Source: SIG565 sp045590755
GTDB lineage: Bacteria > Bacillota > Clostridia > Oscillospirales > Acutalibacteraceae
Direction: 5' to 3'
Assembly: GCA_045590755.1 (NCBI GenBank)
Contig: JAZNRP010000020.1
Location: 8,045-72,044 of the forward strand
Length of the DNA: 64,000 nucleotides
Positions 32,851 to 41,984 of this stretch are shown piece by piece. Position 1 is the first letter of the stretch. Each line of letters opens with the position of its first letter. The notes beneath the pieces were generated by a model. It saw only the letters and a program-made list of their open reading frames with translations, had not been told where the DNA came from and did no database searches. Made by a program: the position numbers and the translations under genes.

Positions 32851-34091
32851 TAAACATCAATTCCCTTAAAAACTCTGATAATTTCGTTTGCGGTATCATT
32901 AGGGTTAGTAACCGCTACGGAAAAATCAAAGGTTGAATTATAAATATCTTTTCTTTGGTTATATACCATAATAATATCTTCGCGGCTTCTTGCAAGTGGT
33001 CGGTCGTCCGTAGGTACCAAATCATCAATACTGCGGTTTAGGTAAAAAATAATTCCGTTGTGTTTTAGGTAACGGACATTGTCATTATTTAAGACAACCC
33101 CGCCGCCTGTAGCAATTACAAGGCCGTTTTTGAGTGAAATTTCTGCTACAATTTCACTCTCTACCTTGCGAAATTCCTTTTCTCCATATTTACTGAAGAA
33201 ATCTGCAATTTCGCAGCCCATTTTTTTGATAAAGAGTGTATCTGTATCAACAAAATCTCTGCCGAGCTGTTCTGCTAAAAGTTTACCTATTGTACTTTTA
33301 CCGCTACCCGGCATACCCGTTAAAACGATATTTTGTTTTTCATTAAGAATTTGTGTAAAAATATTGTCAATAACCTTACGCTCGTATTTTTTATTATCAA
33401 AATATTCTGCCGCGGCAACCGCCTGAGCAATAAGCATATAAAGTCCGCCCTCGGCTGCTACACCCATTTTTTCTGCAGATAGCACCAAGTCGCTTCTAAG
33501 CGGGTTATAAACGGCATCAACCACCAATTGAAGAGCATTAAAATTATCTAAACAAATTGCTTGTCCGTTAACTGACGGGTACATACCCACTGGTGTTGTA
33601 TTGACCAAAATATTTGCATCTTTATGTAAATTAACTGCATCCAAATAAGAAATCTGATTTTCCTTTGGGTGACGACTGACAACATAAATTTCTTTTGCAT
33701 TTAAGGATTTCAAAACAGAAAATGCCGTTTTACTTGTTCCGCCATCACCTAATATTAAAGCCTTTTTACCCGATAAATCGGTAAAATATTTAGAAATCAA
33801 ATTAAGTAAACCGTCAAAATCGGTATTGTAGCCATACAAAGCCCCGTTTTTATTAACAACGGTATTAACAGCGCCTATCATTTCAGCTCTTTTATCAACA
33901 AAATCAAGATGACTTATTACCCTTTGCTTATAAGGTATTGTAACATTTATACCGTCAAAGTCTTTTTTTGCAAAAAAATCATCAAATTCGGCAGCAGATA
34001 ATTCGGTTAAACGGTAGTCTTTTCCCATTTTTGAATGTACATCGGCCGAAAAGCTATGACCTAACCTTTCACCAATTAAACCGTATTTCAT
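32850..34091 (-). CDS. aroE-aroK: Fused shikimate dehydrogenase - shikimate kinase
   Basis: Two pathway steps are joined in one chain. Residues 1-245 are shikimate dehydrogenase: the substrate loop LGHSFS, catalytic Lys55 in NVTIPYK and Asp91 in YNTDFDGL, the NADP segment LILGDGGTSKTA and NTTPVGMYP. Residues about 252-413 are shikimate kinase: P-loop GMPGSGKST (259-267), DTDTLF, FRKVESEI and ATGGGVV, with DDRPLA as the lid. Both halves look complete, so dehydroshikimate is reduced and then phosphorylated by one protein. The ATG at 34091 is preferred to a TTG at 34094. Neither half has a frameshift between them; the join is a continuous frame. Confidence 0.94.
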   Translation of the reverse strand: MKYGLIGERLGHSFSADVHSKMGKDYRLTELSAAEFDDFFAKKDFDGINVTIPYKQRVISHLDFVDKRAEMIGAVNTVVNKNGALYGYNTDFDGLLNLISKYFTDLSGKKALILGDGGTSKTAFSVLKSLNAKEIYVVSRHPKENQISYLDAVNLHKDANILVNTTPVGMYPSVNGQAICLDNFNALQLVVDAVYNPLRSDLVLSAEKMGVAAEGGLYMLIAQAVAAAEYFDNKKYERKVIDNIFTQILNEKQNIVLTGMPGSGKSTIGKLLAEQLGRDFVDTDTLFIKKMGCEIADFFSKYGEKEFRKVESEIVAEISLKNGLVIATGGGVVLNNDNVRYLKHNGIIFYLNRSIDDLVPTDDRPLARSREDIIMVYNQRKDIYNSTFDFSVAVTNPNDTANEIIRVFKGIDV

Positions 34092-34102
34092 CAACTCACC
34101 GC

Positions 34103-35095
34103 CTATAGTAAATCGGCAAGACTTTCGGCACTTACATTTTCAATTCTGAAAGTTCCGACTTCGTCAACAAAAATTGCCGAAATTGAAGTATCATCCGCCT
34201 TTTTATCGTGCTTAAGAACAGATAAAACTTTTGTTTTGTCAAGTTCAATTTCTGCCGATAAATTAAGCTTTTTAAGCACAGAAACAAGACGGCTTTTAAC
34301 TTTATCACTGCACATATAAAGCATACCCAGCGCCACACATTCGCCGTGATACAAGCTGCCAAAGTTAAGGCTTTCAATAGCGTGACCTATTGTGTGACCA
34401 AAATTAAGAATACGGCGCAAACCGTTTTCCTTTTCATCCTGTTCAACGATGTTCTTTTTTACCAGTAATGATTTATAAATAATTTGTTCAATTGATGCTA
34501 CTGCATCACCGTTTTCAAATAATTCAAAAAGCGATGCATCCGAAGTTAATCCCATTTTAACGGCTTCCGCCAGTCCGTTAGAAATCTGACGCTCAGATAA
34601 GGTTGATAGAACATCGGGGTCAATTATAACTGCTTTTGGCTGATAAAAAGCGCCAACAGTATTTTTAACGCCGTCAAGATTAATGGCAACCTTTCCGCCG
34701 ATTGAAGAATCTACTTGTGATAGCACAGTTGTAGGAATATTGTAAAAATCAATGCCACGCATAAAGGACGCTGCAGCAAACCCCGAAAGGTCGCCGACAA
34801 CACCGCCGCCAACCGCCACAACACAGTCTTTACGGGTAAAGCCGTTTTTGAGCATTACAGAGCATAACTCCTTAAGTGTTTCAAAGGATTTTGATTCTTC
34901 ACCCTGTTTTACGGTTACAATAACGGGATTTTTACACTGTTTTGCTACAGTTTCAGCGTAAAGCGCGGGAACGCCATTATCGGTTACAATTAACACCTTG
35001 CGGTCAAGCTTCAGTAACTGACCGACATTAGAAAATATACCGCGTTTGATATGAATATCGTAACCGCGCTCGGCTAAATCAACATGAATAATCAT
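34103..35095 (-). CDS. aroB: 3-dehydroquinate synthase
   Basis: AroB cyclises DAHP to 3-dehydroquinate using NAD and zinc. Motifs are VKQGEESKSFETLKELC, the glycine-rich AVGGGVVGDLSGFAAASFMRG (NAD site), PTTVLSQVDSSIGGKVAINL and the metal ligands in LNFGHTIGHAIE and YHGECVALGM. Length 330 is a little short of the usual 350-360. The ATG at 35095 has AGGTG 7 bases upstream; a GTG at 35104 is less likely. It is 11 bases before the aroE-aroK fusion and 12 bases after pheA. Confidence 0.94.
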   Translation of the reverse strand: MIIHVDLAERGYDIHIKRGIFSNVGQLLKLDRKVLIVTDNGVPALYAETVAKQCKNPVIVTVKQGEESKSFETLKELCSVMLKNGFTRKDCVVAVGGGVVGDLSGFAAASFMRGIDFYNIPTTVLSQVDSSIGGKVAINLDGVKNTVGAFYQPKAVIIDPDVLSTLSERQISNGLAEAVKMGLTSDASLFELFENGDAVASIEQIIYKSLLVKKNIVEQDEKENGLRRILNFGHTIGHAIESLNFGSLYHGECVALGMLYMCSDKVKSRLVSVLKKLNLSAEIELDKTKVLSVLKHDKKADDTSISAIFVDEVGTFRIENVSAESLADLL

Positions 35096-35107
35096 TAAAT
35101 TCACCTG

Positions 35108-36205
35108 TTATTTTAAATCAATATGATTATAGTAGGTACCTACTATTTTAAGCTTATCGCAATACTCTGCAAGCTCTGAAAGCATTAGGTCGCCTTCATT
35201 TGTGTGCAGATTGCCTTCTACTTCAACATAAAAATAATATTGCCATAACAGTTCTTTCATAGAACGGCTACGCAAGCTGCGCATATTAAAGCCGTGCTTA
35301 CCGATAACTTCAATAGCCTTCGCAAGAAAACCTGCTTCGTTGCGAACTGTAAACATTAAAATTGAATTATTATCGGGTTTGTTAACTGTTTTGAGATGCT
35401 CTGACAAGGACACAACTGCAAAGCGGGTTGTATTAACATGGCTTTCATTAATATTTGAATCAAGCACCTTAAGACCATACAAATCGGCAGTTTCGCTACT
35501 TGCAATTGCCGCAACCGATTTATCGTTAAGTTCTGCAACCTTTTGTGCTGCGAGTGCGGTATTTTCACACATAGTAATTTCAAATCCGTGTGATTTTATA
35601 TAATTGTCGCACTGCTCAAGCGCTTGAATATGGCTAATTACCTTTTTAATATCACCGATTTCTGCATCGGCAACACCTATAAGGTTCTGAGAAACCGACA
35701 GCTCATAAACGCCGTTTACATACAAATTACCCGCAAAAATAAGGTCAATAACCGTGCCTACTTCACCTGCACTGCTATTTTCAATGGGTAAAACTGCGCA
35801 GTCACATTCACCGTTATTTACAGCATTATAGGCTTCCTTAAAGTTTGAATAGGCAATTCTTTCCCCTGAAGAAAATATTTTACCTGCGGCAATATGCGCA
35901 AACGCGCCTTCAACACCGCTATATGCAATCTTCATACCATTAAGTAACTTTTCTTGGTATTTGCGCGATATTTTCATAACATCACGCTGAAAGTTAATAT
36001 AATAATCAGCATATTCGGGATTAATTAATTTTTTAGAATTGTTTGCAATAATAGCGTTCTCGCGTGTTGCATCAAAAATCGGCAAACCCTTTTCTCTTTT
36101 GTATTCAGCCACCATTTCTGCGGCCTGCATACGCTTACAAAATAGCTCGGACATTTGTTTGTCAATTTCATTGATTTTTTCCCGTGCTATATCAAGCTTA
36201 TTCAC
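35108..36205 (-). CDS. pheA: Bifunctional chorismate mutase / prephenate dehydratase
   Basis: The P-protein has an AroQ-type chorismate mutase (residues about 1-85, with REKINEIDKQMSELFCKRM), a prephenate dehydratase domain (about 90-270, beginning MKIAYSGVEGAFAHIAA and containing the NTTRFAVVS motif, where Thr-Arg-Phe is essential) and a C-terminal ACT domain (about 280-360, with NEAGFLAKAIEVIGKHGFNM followed by LRSRSMKELLWQYYFYVEVEG) for phenylalanine feedback. Length 365 is normal. Its start codon overlaps the aminotransferase stop by one base. It commits chorismate to phenylpyruvate, while tyrA in the same operon uses the prephenate. Confidence 0.95.
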   Translation of the reverse strand: MNKLDIAREKINEIDKQMSELFCKRMQAAEMVAEYKREKGLPIFDATRENAIIANNSKKLINPEYADYYINFQRDVMKISRKYQEKLLNGMKIAYSGVEGAFAHIAAGKIFSSGERIAYSNFKEAYNAVNNGECDCAVLPIENSSAGEVGTVIDLIFAGNLYVNGVYELSVSQNLIGVADAEIGDIKKVISHIQALEQCDNYIKSHGFEITMCENTALAAQKVAELNDKSVAAIASSETADLYGLKVLDSNINESHVNTTRFAVVSLSEHLKTVNKPDNNSILMFTVRNEAGFLAKAIEVIGKHGFNMRSLRSRSMKELLWQYYFYVEVEGNLHTNEGDLMLSELAEYCDKLKIVGTYYNHIDLK

Positions 36206-37401
36206 TAAAACTCCCCATTTCTGTAACCGTCGGCCAATTTTTTGAATGCCGGCAAGGAATTAATAATCTGCTCGGTTGAAACGCAGTAAGAAATTCTGAC
36301 ATACCCAGGATACCCGAAGCTGTCCCCCGGTACTAAAAGAAGTTCAAACTTCTTAGCGTTTTCACAGAATCTATTTGCATCACTTTCTAATGCTTTAATA
36401 AACAGATAAAATGCGCCGTCAGGACTCGGCAATGTGAAACCGTATTCGGTTAATGCGTTACAAAGTAAATCTCTGTTTTTCTTATAAACACTGATATCTG
36501 CCGTCTTACCCATACAAACAGGTATTAGCTTTTGGAACATACTGGATGCGCAAACATAACCCAAAGCTCTGCCCGCACCTGCTACGGCTTCAAAAATAGT
36601 ATCGGCGGCTACTGCTTTATTCGAAACAAGAATATAACCGATACGCTCACCCGGAATTGAAAGCGATTTACTAAAAGAATAGCAAACTATAGTATTGTCA
36701 TAAAAATTAGGCACAAACGGAACTTCAATATTATCATAAACAAGCTCGCGGTAAGGCTCGTCCGAAACCAAGAAAATAGGATGTCCATATTTGATTTCAG
36801 CCTTTTTTAATACTCTGCTCAACTCAATTATCGTTTCCTTGCTGAAAACAACGCCTGACGGATTACAGGGCGAATTAATAACAACTGCCTTAGTGTGCTC
36901 GTTTATTGCAGCTTCAAGTGCGTTAAAATCTATCTGAAAATCTTCTTCACGACATTTTACAACAGATAACTTCGCACCGGTATTCTCAATAAAAACCCTG
37001 TATTCAGGAAAAAATGGAGCAAATACAATAAACTCGTCATCTTTTTCGGCTAAAGCTTTAAAGGTAATACAAAGTGCGGCGGCAGCACCGGAAGTAATAT
37101 AAATATTACACGCCGAAAAATCAGTGCCGTATTCTTTATTTAAATTTTCTGCAATACTTTGTCTGACTTTGGGGTCACCGGGCGCCGAAGAATAACTATG
37201 TAATGCTACGGGGTCAGTATTTTGCAGTAAATCAATCAGTGTGTCTTTAACAATTTCGGGCGCCGGAACACTCGGATTACCCAAGCTGTAATCGAAAACA
37301 TTTTCTCTTCCAATTTCGGCGGCGCGGCGGTTTCCGTACTCAAACATTTCACGGATTACCGACCTTACCCTACCTAAATTTACCATATCATTAGATAACA
37401 T
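36205..37401 (-). CDS. PLP-dependent class I/II aminotransferase (likely aromatic)
   Basis: A fold-type I aminotransferase with TSGAAAALCITFKAL (PLP phosphate site), NSPCNPSGVVFS, SDEPYRELVYD, the Schiff-base lysine in CYSFSKSLSIPGERIGYI and the C-terminal Arg in YVRISYCVS. Length 398 is usual. As first gene of the aromatic operon it most likely carries out the last transamination of phenylpyruvate and hydroxyphenylpyruvate, but aspartate or alanine aminotransferase activity is also possible from sequence alone. AGGAGA precedes the ATG. A consensus promoter lies 37 bases upstream of the start. Confidence 0.9.
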   Translation of the reverse strand: MLSNDMVNLGRVRSVIREMFEYGNRRAAEIGRENVFDYSLGNPSVPAPEIVKDTLIDLLQNTDPVALHSYSSAPGDPKVRQSIAENLNKEYGTDFSACNIYITSGAAAALCITFKALAEKDDEFIVFAPFFPEYRVFIENTGAKLSVVKCREEDFQIDFNALEAAINEHTKAVVINSPCNPSGVVFSKETIIELSRVLKKAEIKYGHPIFLVSDEPYRELVYDNIEVPFVPNFYDNTIVCYSFSKSLSIPGERIGYILVSNKAVAADTIFEAVAGAGRALGYVCASSMFQKLIPVCMGKTADISVYKKNRDLLCNALTEYGFTLPSPDGAFYLFIKALESDANRFCENAKKFELLLVPGDSFGYPGYVRISYCVSTEQIINSLPAFKKLADGYRNGEF

Positions 37402-37437
37402 AATACTTCTCCTAAATTTAATTTATATTAATATAAA

Positions 37438-37466
37438 ATTATACTCTTGTTTTTTTTATGTGTCAA
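37438..37466 (-). promoter_or_regulatory. Promoter of the aromatic amino acid operon
   Basis: On the minus strand TTGACA (37466-37461) and TATAAT (37443-37438) are both perfect and 17 bases apart. The ~30-base leader contains TATATTAATATA but no T-box or attenuator. Confidence 0.9.
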
Positions 37467-37490
37467 TAGAAAACGGCTTAATTTAAAATA

Positions 37491-37530
37491 AAAAATAAGC
37501 ACCAACCATAAAAGGTTGGTGCTTATTTTT
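37491..37530 (-). terminator. Terminator of tRNA-Gly
   Basis: A 17-bp stem (37491-37507 with 37514-37530, ATAAGCACCAACC and complement) begins at the base after the tRNA 3' end; A-rich plus-strand sequence gives the U-tract. Confidence 0.9.
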
Positions 37531-37605
37531 TGGAGCGGGTGATGGGAATCGAACCCACACGACCAGCTTGGAAGGCTGGGATTCTAGCCATTGAACTACA
37601 CCCGC
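37531..37605 (-). tRNA. tRNA-Gly (anticodon TCC)
   Basis: On the minus strand the acceptor GCGGGTG pairs with CACCCGC, the anticodon loop is CTTCCAA (TCC) within CCAGC/GCTGG, and the T arm is GTGGG around TTCGATT. CCA is encoded. Confidence 0.97.
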
Positions 37606-37621
37606 ATAATCGACGAAAGAT

Positions 37622-37650
37622 ATGATAACATAAAATTCATCGATAGTCAA
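37622..37650 (-). promoter_or_regulatory. Promoter of tRNA-Gly
   Basis: On the minus strand TTGACT (37650-37645) and TATCAT (37627-37622) are 17 bases apart, with the start about 10 bases before the tRNA. Confidence 0.75.
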
Positions 37651-37663
37651 GTGAAATTTTGAA

Positions 37664-39934
37664 TTATTTGAAAGAAATCTTATAGTCACCACCGTACTTA
37701 ATATCTATCTGTTTTATCGGTGTTTCGCAGTTGTCAATTATTATATCAACTATCTTATCTTCAATATTCTTTCTAATTTTATTTCTTAACTCTCTGGCTC
37801 CCGATTTAGCCCCTACAGACTCGGCTGCCAACTGCTTACAAACAGAATTATCAAATTTAAGTGTTATATCTTTTTCAAGCATAACACACTTAAAATCGTT
37901 TAGCATAAGCTCTGCAATTTTAGTAAGTGACTCTTCATCAAGCGGTGAAAATACTACAATTTCATCAATTCTGCCCAAGAATTCAGGGCGCATAATTTCA
38001 CTAAGTGCTTTAAGCGCCTTATCTTTAGACATTTGCGTTGCGGTTTTACCAAAACCCACCGCATAGTCATTACGCTCACTTCCTGCATTGGAGGTCATAA
38101 TAATAATCGTATTTTCAAAGTTAACTACCCTACCCTGTGCATCCGTGATTCTTCCGTCATCAAAAATCTGTAAAAGAATATTAAGCACATCGGGATGAGC
38201 CTTTTCAATTTCGTCAAGCAGAATTACCGAATACGGTTTTCTTCTTACCTTTTCGGTTAATTGACCCGCCTCATCATAGCCTACATAACCGGGCGGCGAG
38301 CCTACAATTCTCGACACCGCATGTTTTTCCATAAATTCGGACATATCTAAACGAATCATTGTTTCCGGTGTAGAAAACAGTTGCTCAGATAAAACCTTCG
38401 AAAGCTCTGTTTTACCTACACCCGTAGGTCCTACGAAAATAAACGATGCCGGTCTTCTATGGGACGATGTCTGCAATCTTGAGCGTCTTACGGCGGCGGA
38501 AACCGCATCTGCGGCTTCATCCTGACCTATAACTCGCTTTTTAATTTCGGCATTTAATTGGGAAAGCTTCCTTAAATCACTTTCCTGAATTTTGGAAGAC
38601 GGAATACCCGTCCAAAGCTCAATTACCTTTGCAACATCAAGCTCAGTCACAGTAACATTAGATGCAGGCTCATAAAGCAAATCAGCCTGTTTTTTATACT
38701 TTTCAAGAGCCGCCTTTTTATTTGCTAATTTTTCATAGTCAATATTTTCAACATCGGCTTCAATGTTTTCAATTTCGATACCCGTTTCTTTAATCTTTTT
38801 ATTTACATTATAAAGCTCATCTACCGACTTATTATCAAGACTAGCACATGCACAGGCTTCATCAAGTAAATCAATTGCCTTATCGGGCAAAAACCTATCG
38901 GTCACATAGCGTTCAGACAAGTGTACAATTTTGCGCACGAGCTCATCAGAAACCGTAACATTGTGGAAGCCTTCATAATAGCCCTTGACACCAAGAACAA
39001 TATTTTCAGCGTCTTCGAGTGAGGGTTCTTCCACCGTAATAGGCTGAAAACGGCGTTCAAGCGCGGCATCCTTTTCAATATACTTGCGGTACTCTTTGAA
39101 GGTTGTAGCACCAATAACCTGAATTTCGCCGCGTGAGAGCGCAGGTTTCAATATATTAGCTGCGTTCATTGAGCCTTCAGCAGAATCACCCGCACCTACA
39201 AGATTGTGAATTTCATCAATAAATAAAATAATATTTCCGCGGCTTTTAATTTCTTCTATTAAACCTTTAACTCGACTTTCAAACTGACCCCTGAACTGTG
39301 TGCCTGCCACAAGGCCTGTTAAATCAAGCAAGTGAATTTCCTTATCGAGCAATCTGGCAGGTGCTAAGCCTTCGGAAATCATAAGCGCCAAGCCTTCTGC
39401 AATGGCGGTTTTTCCAACACCGGGTTCACCTATTAAGCAAGGATTGTTTTTAGAACGGCGTGACAAAATTTGTATGGCACGAGATAATTCTTTATCACGG
39501 CCAATTATGGCATCAAGCTGACCTATACGCGCTTTTTCGGTCAGATTAGTGCAGTATTGCTCCAAAAAACGAGCTTTTTTCTTTTTAGATGTTTTATCGT
39601 TCTTATCTGATTTTTTATCCACTTCATCAGAATTACCTTTAGGGGTATTACCAAAAATATTATTAAGAAAAGGAAAAGCCGGAGCGGTACCCAATGCAAA
39701 GGTGTCGTCATCGGTTTCTTCCTCATTGAGTGCCATTATGTCCATAAATTGTTCACTCATTTGTTCAATATCTTCATCCGATATATTCATCTTGCTTAGC
39801 ATATCGTCAATCGGCTTTATACCGAGTTCTTTTGCGCATACAAGACACAAGCCCTTGGGTGTTGCATCGCTTTGCGTAGGGTCAGATATAAACACCACCG
39901 CAGGTCTTTTTTGGCATTTGCTACATAATTTCAT
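37664..39934 (-). CDS. Clp-family AAA+ ATPase with N-terminal zinc finger (ClpE-like)
   Basis: A double AAA+ unfoldase that would feed a ClpP protease. The N-terminus has a four-cysteine zinc finger (Cys4, Cys7, Cys30, Cys33) like ClpE and McsA rather than the Clp-N repeats of ClpA/ClpC. A charged linker (about 95-120) leads to AAA domain 1 (Walker A GEPGVGKT at 169-176), a short coiled middle region, and AAA domain 2 (GPTGVGKTEL, then VILLDEIEKAHPD). The last ~90 residues form the D2-small domain. It is the last gene of the ruv-ecf run, 29 bases after cvpA, and no ctsR, mcsA or mcsB is beside it. ClpE in Bacillus is heat-inducible; no CtsR site is evident here. Confidence 0.92.
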   Translation of the reverse strand: MKLCSKCQKRPAVVFISDPTQSDATPKGLCLVCAKELGIKPIDDMLSKMNISDEDIEQMSEQFMDIMALNEEETDDDTFALGTAPAFPFLNNIFGNTPKGNSDEVDKKSDKNDKTSKKKKARFLEQYCTNLTEKARIGQLDAIIGRDKELSRAIQILSRRSKNNPCLIGEPGVGKTAIAEGLALMISEGLAPARLLDKEIHLLDLTGLVAGTQFRGQFESRVKGLIEEIKSRGNIILFIDEIHNLVGAGDSAEGSMNAANILKPALSRGEIQVIGATTFKEYRKYIEKDAALERRFQPITVEEPSLEDAENIVLGVKGYYEGFHNVTVSDELVRKIVHLSERYVTDRFLPDKAIDLLDEACACASLDNKSVDELYNVNKKIKETGIEIENIEADVENIDYEKLANKKAALEKYKKQADLLYEPASNVTVTELDVAKVIELWTGIPSSKIQESDLRKLSQLNAEIKKRVIGQDEAADAVSAAVRRSRLQTSSHRRPASFIFVGPTGVGKTELSKVLSEQLFSTPETMIRLDMSEFMEKHAVSRIVGSPPGYVGYDEAGQLTEKVRRKPYSVILLDEIEKAHPDVLNILLQIFDDGRITDAQGRVVNFENTIIIMTSNAGSERNDYAVGFGKTATQMSKDKALKALSEIMRPEFLGRIDEIVVFSPLDEESLTKIAELMLNDFKCVMLEKDITLKFDNSVCKQLAAESVGAKSGARELRNKIRKNIEDKIVDIIIDNCETPIKQIDIKYGGDYKISFK

Positions 39935-39963
39935 TTTAAAGAAAAGCTCCCTTCAAAAAAAGC

Positions 39964-40656
39964 CTAAAATTTAATAGGCGTTAATTCCGATATAAATCTA
40001 AATATTCTTGACGAATTGACAGCTTCGTTTGTAAAGCATAAAAATCCGCCAGAAACCGAAATTATAAAATTAACTAAAAGCACAAAAATCAAGGCAACAA
40101 CAATGCCCATTATTACGCCAAGCGCGGCGCCGAGCAGTGAATTCAACTTGCCTATAATACTGAAAGAAAACACCTTATTTAAAAATTTTACTACAAATTT
40201 AAAAACAAAGCTTAAAATAATAAAAATTACTAAAGAAAATATTATCTTTAAAAACTGTACGGTAACAGGCTTTATAATAGTGTCCGAAATATTTTGTGCT
40301 AACGCTTGTGAGCCTTCCAGCAGACTTTCGGTGTTAACAAAATTTTCTGGGTTTATGTTAAACGCAGCCGCATTATTACGAACAATACTCGGTAAGGCTT
40401 CCCAGATACTGCTTGAAGTGTCTTCCAAAGAAGCACCCTGCTGGCTTACAACATTTTCAATAGATGTTAAAATACCGGGCTCAATAACCTTTGTATATGC
40501 AAAATTTGAAAGCGGAGTGCTGAAATAAAATGCCAGAACCATTGCCGCAACAAATCCTGCAATACTGAATATCGATTTAACAAAGCCCTTTTTTGCATAG
40601 ATTAATATGAGTACAAAAAATATTGCTACTATAATTAAATCAAGACATAATGACAT
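39964..40656 (-). CDS. cvpA: CvpA family membrane protein
   Basis: The 230-residue protein has four hydrophobic segments (about 5-22, 27-45, 140-163, 180-205) and the CvpA-typical start LDLIIVAIFFVLILIYAKKGF followed by the glycine-rich second span. CvpA proteins are linked to envelope homeostasis and colicin V production in Escherichia coli, with no defined activity in Firmicutes. It sits in the same transcript between the DUF5711 and clp genes. Confidence 0.8.
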   Translation of the reverse strand: MSLCLDLIIVAIFFVLILIYAKKGFVKSIFSIAGFVAAMVLAFYFSTPLSNFAYTKVIEPGILTSIENVVSQQGASLEDTSSSIWEALPSIVRNNAAAFNINPENFVNTESLLEGSQALAQNISDTIIKPVTVQFLKIIFSLVIFIILSFVFKFVVKFLNKVFSFSIIGKLNSLLGAALGVIMGIVVALIFVLLVNFIISVSGGFLCFTNEAVNSSRIFRFISELTPIKF

Positions 40657-40674
40657 AAGCTGTACCCCCTGCGG

Positions 40675-41973
40675 TTATTCAATTACAATTTTTTTAATTT
40701 CACTGTCCTTAAGGGCCGCAACCGTAAATCTGCCGATTGGTACGATGTTTTTAATACCGAAATCACATTCAACGGAATTAAGCAGTTCACCTTTGATATT
40801 ATAAATATATATCATACGGTCGCTTAAAATGTAAACATATTTTTTATAAAGGGCTATATCAATTATTTCATTATCAAAATCAAACTTACTTTTAATATCG
40901 CCTTTTTTATTGAAAACAGTAATTCCGTTTTTATTCTTATTTGCAGAAATACCATCTACAACAACCGTTAAATCCTTCGTGTTTTTTACAAAAAATATAG
41001 ATTTATCGGTTGAATAAACCGAATTAGACAGTTTTTTCCAGTTATAAAACTCAACCTTATTTTCAAAAACCGCATAAAAAGTATTGCTACCAAAGCACTC
41101 TAACGATAAAATCAGCTCATCTTCAAACTCTGTAACACTTACAGGTGTTGCAGAATCATACTCTAAAACATATAGTTTCGATACATATTTTCCCGATTTA
41201 GTATTGAAAACAGAAACCGCTAATCTTCGACCGTTTGGAGAAATTTCCACATTGTTAATGGTAAAATCCGCGCACATCCACTTATATATTTGTTTGTTGT
41301 TTTTATCGTAAACCGTAACCTGTGAAGAATAACTGTCCGATTGGGTGGCAACCGCATACACACCGCTATCAGAAATATCGGCAGTAAGTATTGTTTTTTC
41401 GGTATTACCGCTAAAAAGTTCTTTTTTCAAATTACAAACCGAAAATTCTGTACCACCCTGACTGTAAATAATAAATCTCTCGGCAGATGATTTTACAATC
41501 GGGTAATTAAAGCCGTGTTGATATGAAAAAACAGTTTTTCCGTTATAGTTATAGCCTTCAACATTACTGGGGGTGATCGCAACATAATGATTGTTCCCTT
41601 CAACCACCGAAAGCAGTGAATTACCCGAAGAAAAACTATGTGGATAGCCGTCACCACTACCAACAAGGGCCAACCTGTTTTCTATAAATTCAATAATACC
41701 TGTCGGTAAGGCTACCGAAACGATAATTACCGATAAAATAAGCGCGAGAGCAATAGCACCAATTACAAAGCGCCGCTTGTTTTTAAGATTTTTACCGACT
41801 AAAATACGGAAATTTTTGCGTTGTTGCGGCTGTTTTTTTACACTATGTTCACTTTGTGTTTTTACTGTCTTTGCTTTACTTTTGGTTTTTGCCTTCATTG
41901 GTATTTTTTCGGTGACGGGGTTTTTAATCCTGCGTTTGCGTCTGACGACGCTTTTTTTCTTATATTCAGCCAA
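40675..41973 (-). CDS. DUF5711-like membrane-anchored beta-propeller
   Basis: A very basic cytoplasmic N-terminus (residues 1-65, many Lys/Arg) precedes one membrane span (about 68-92) and a ~330-residue outer domain built of repeated short beta-strand blocks with recurring pattern (for example KTVFSYQ, GVYAVATQ, RRLAVSV, NKVEFYNW, YVYILSD), as in WD40-like or PQQ-like propellers. This resembles DUF5711 proteins of Clostridia. Its job is unknown; a wall or signal-binding role is guesswork. It is 11 bases downstream of truA. Confidence 0.65.
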   Translation of the reverse strand: MAEYKKKSVVRRKRRIKNPVTEKIPMKAKTKSKAKTVKTQSEHSVKKQPQQRKNFRILVGKNLKNKRRFVIGAIALALILSVIIVSVALPTGIIEFIENRLALVGSGDGYPHSFSSGNSLLSVVEGNNHYVAITPSNVEGYNYNGKTVFSYQHGFNYPIVKSSAERFIIYSQGGTEFSVCNLKKELFSGNTEKTILTADISDSGVYAVATQSDSYSSQVTVYDKNNKQIYKWMCADFTINNVEISPNGRRLAVSVFNTKSGKYVSKLYVLEYDSATPVSVTEFEDELILSLECFGSNTFYAVFENKVEFYNWKKLSNSVYSTDKSIFFVKNTKDLTVVVDGISANKNKNGITVFNKKGDIKSKFDFDNEIIDIALYKKYVYILSDRMIYIYNIKGELLNSVECDFGIKNIVPIGRFTVAALKDSEIKKIVIE

Positions 41974-41984
41974 AAAAACACCCC

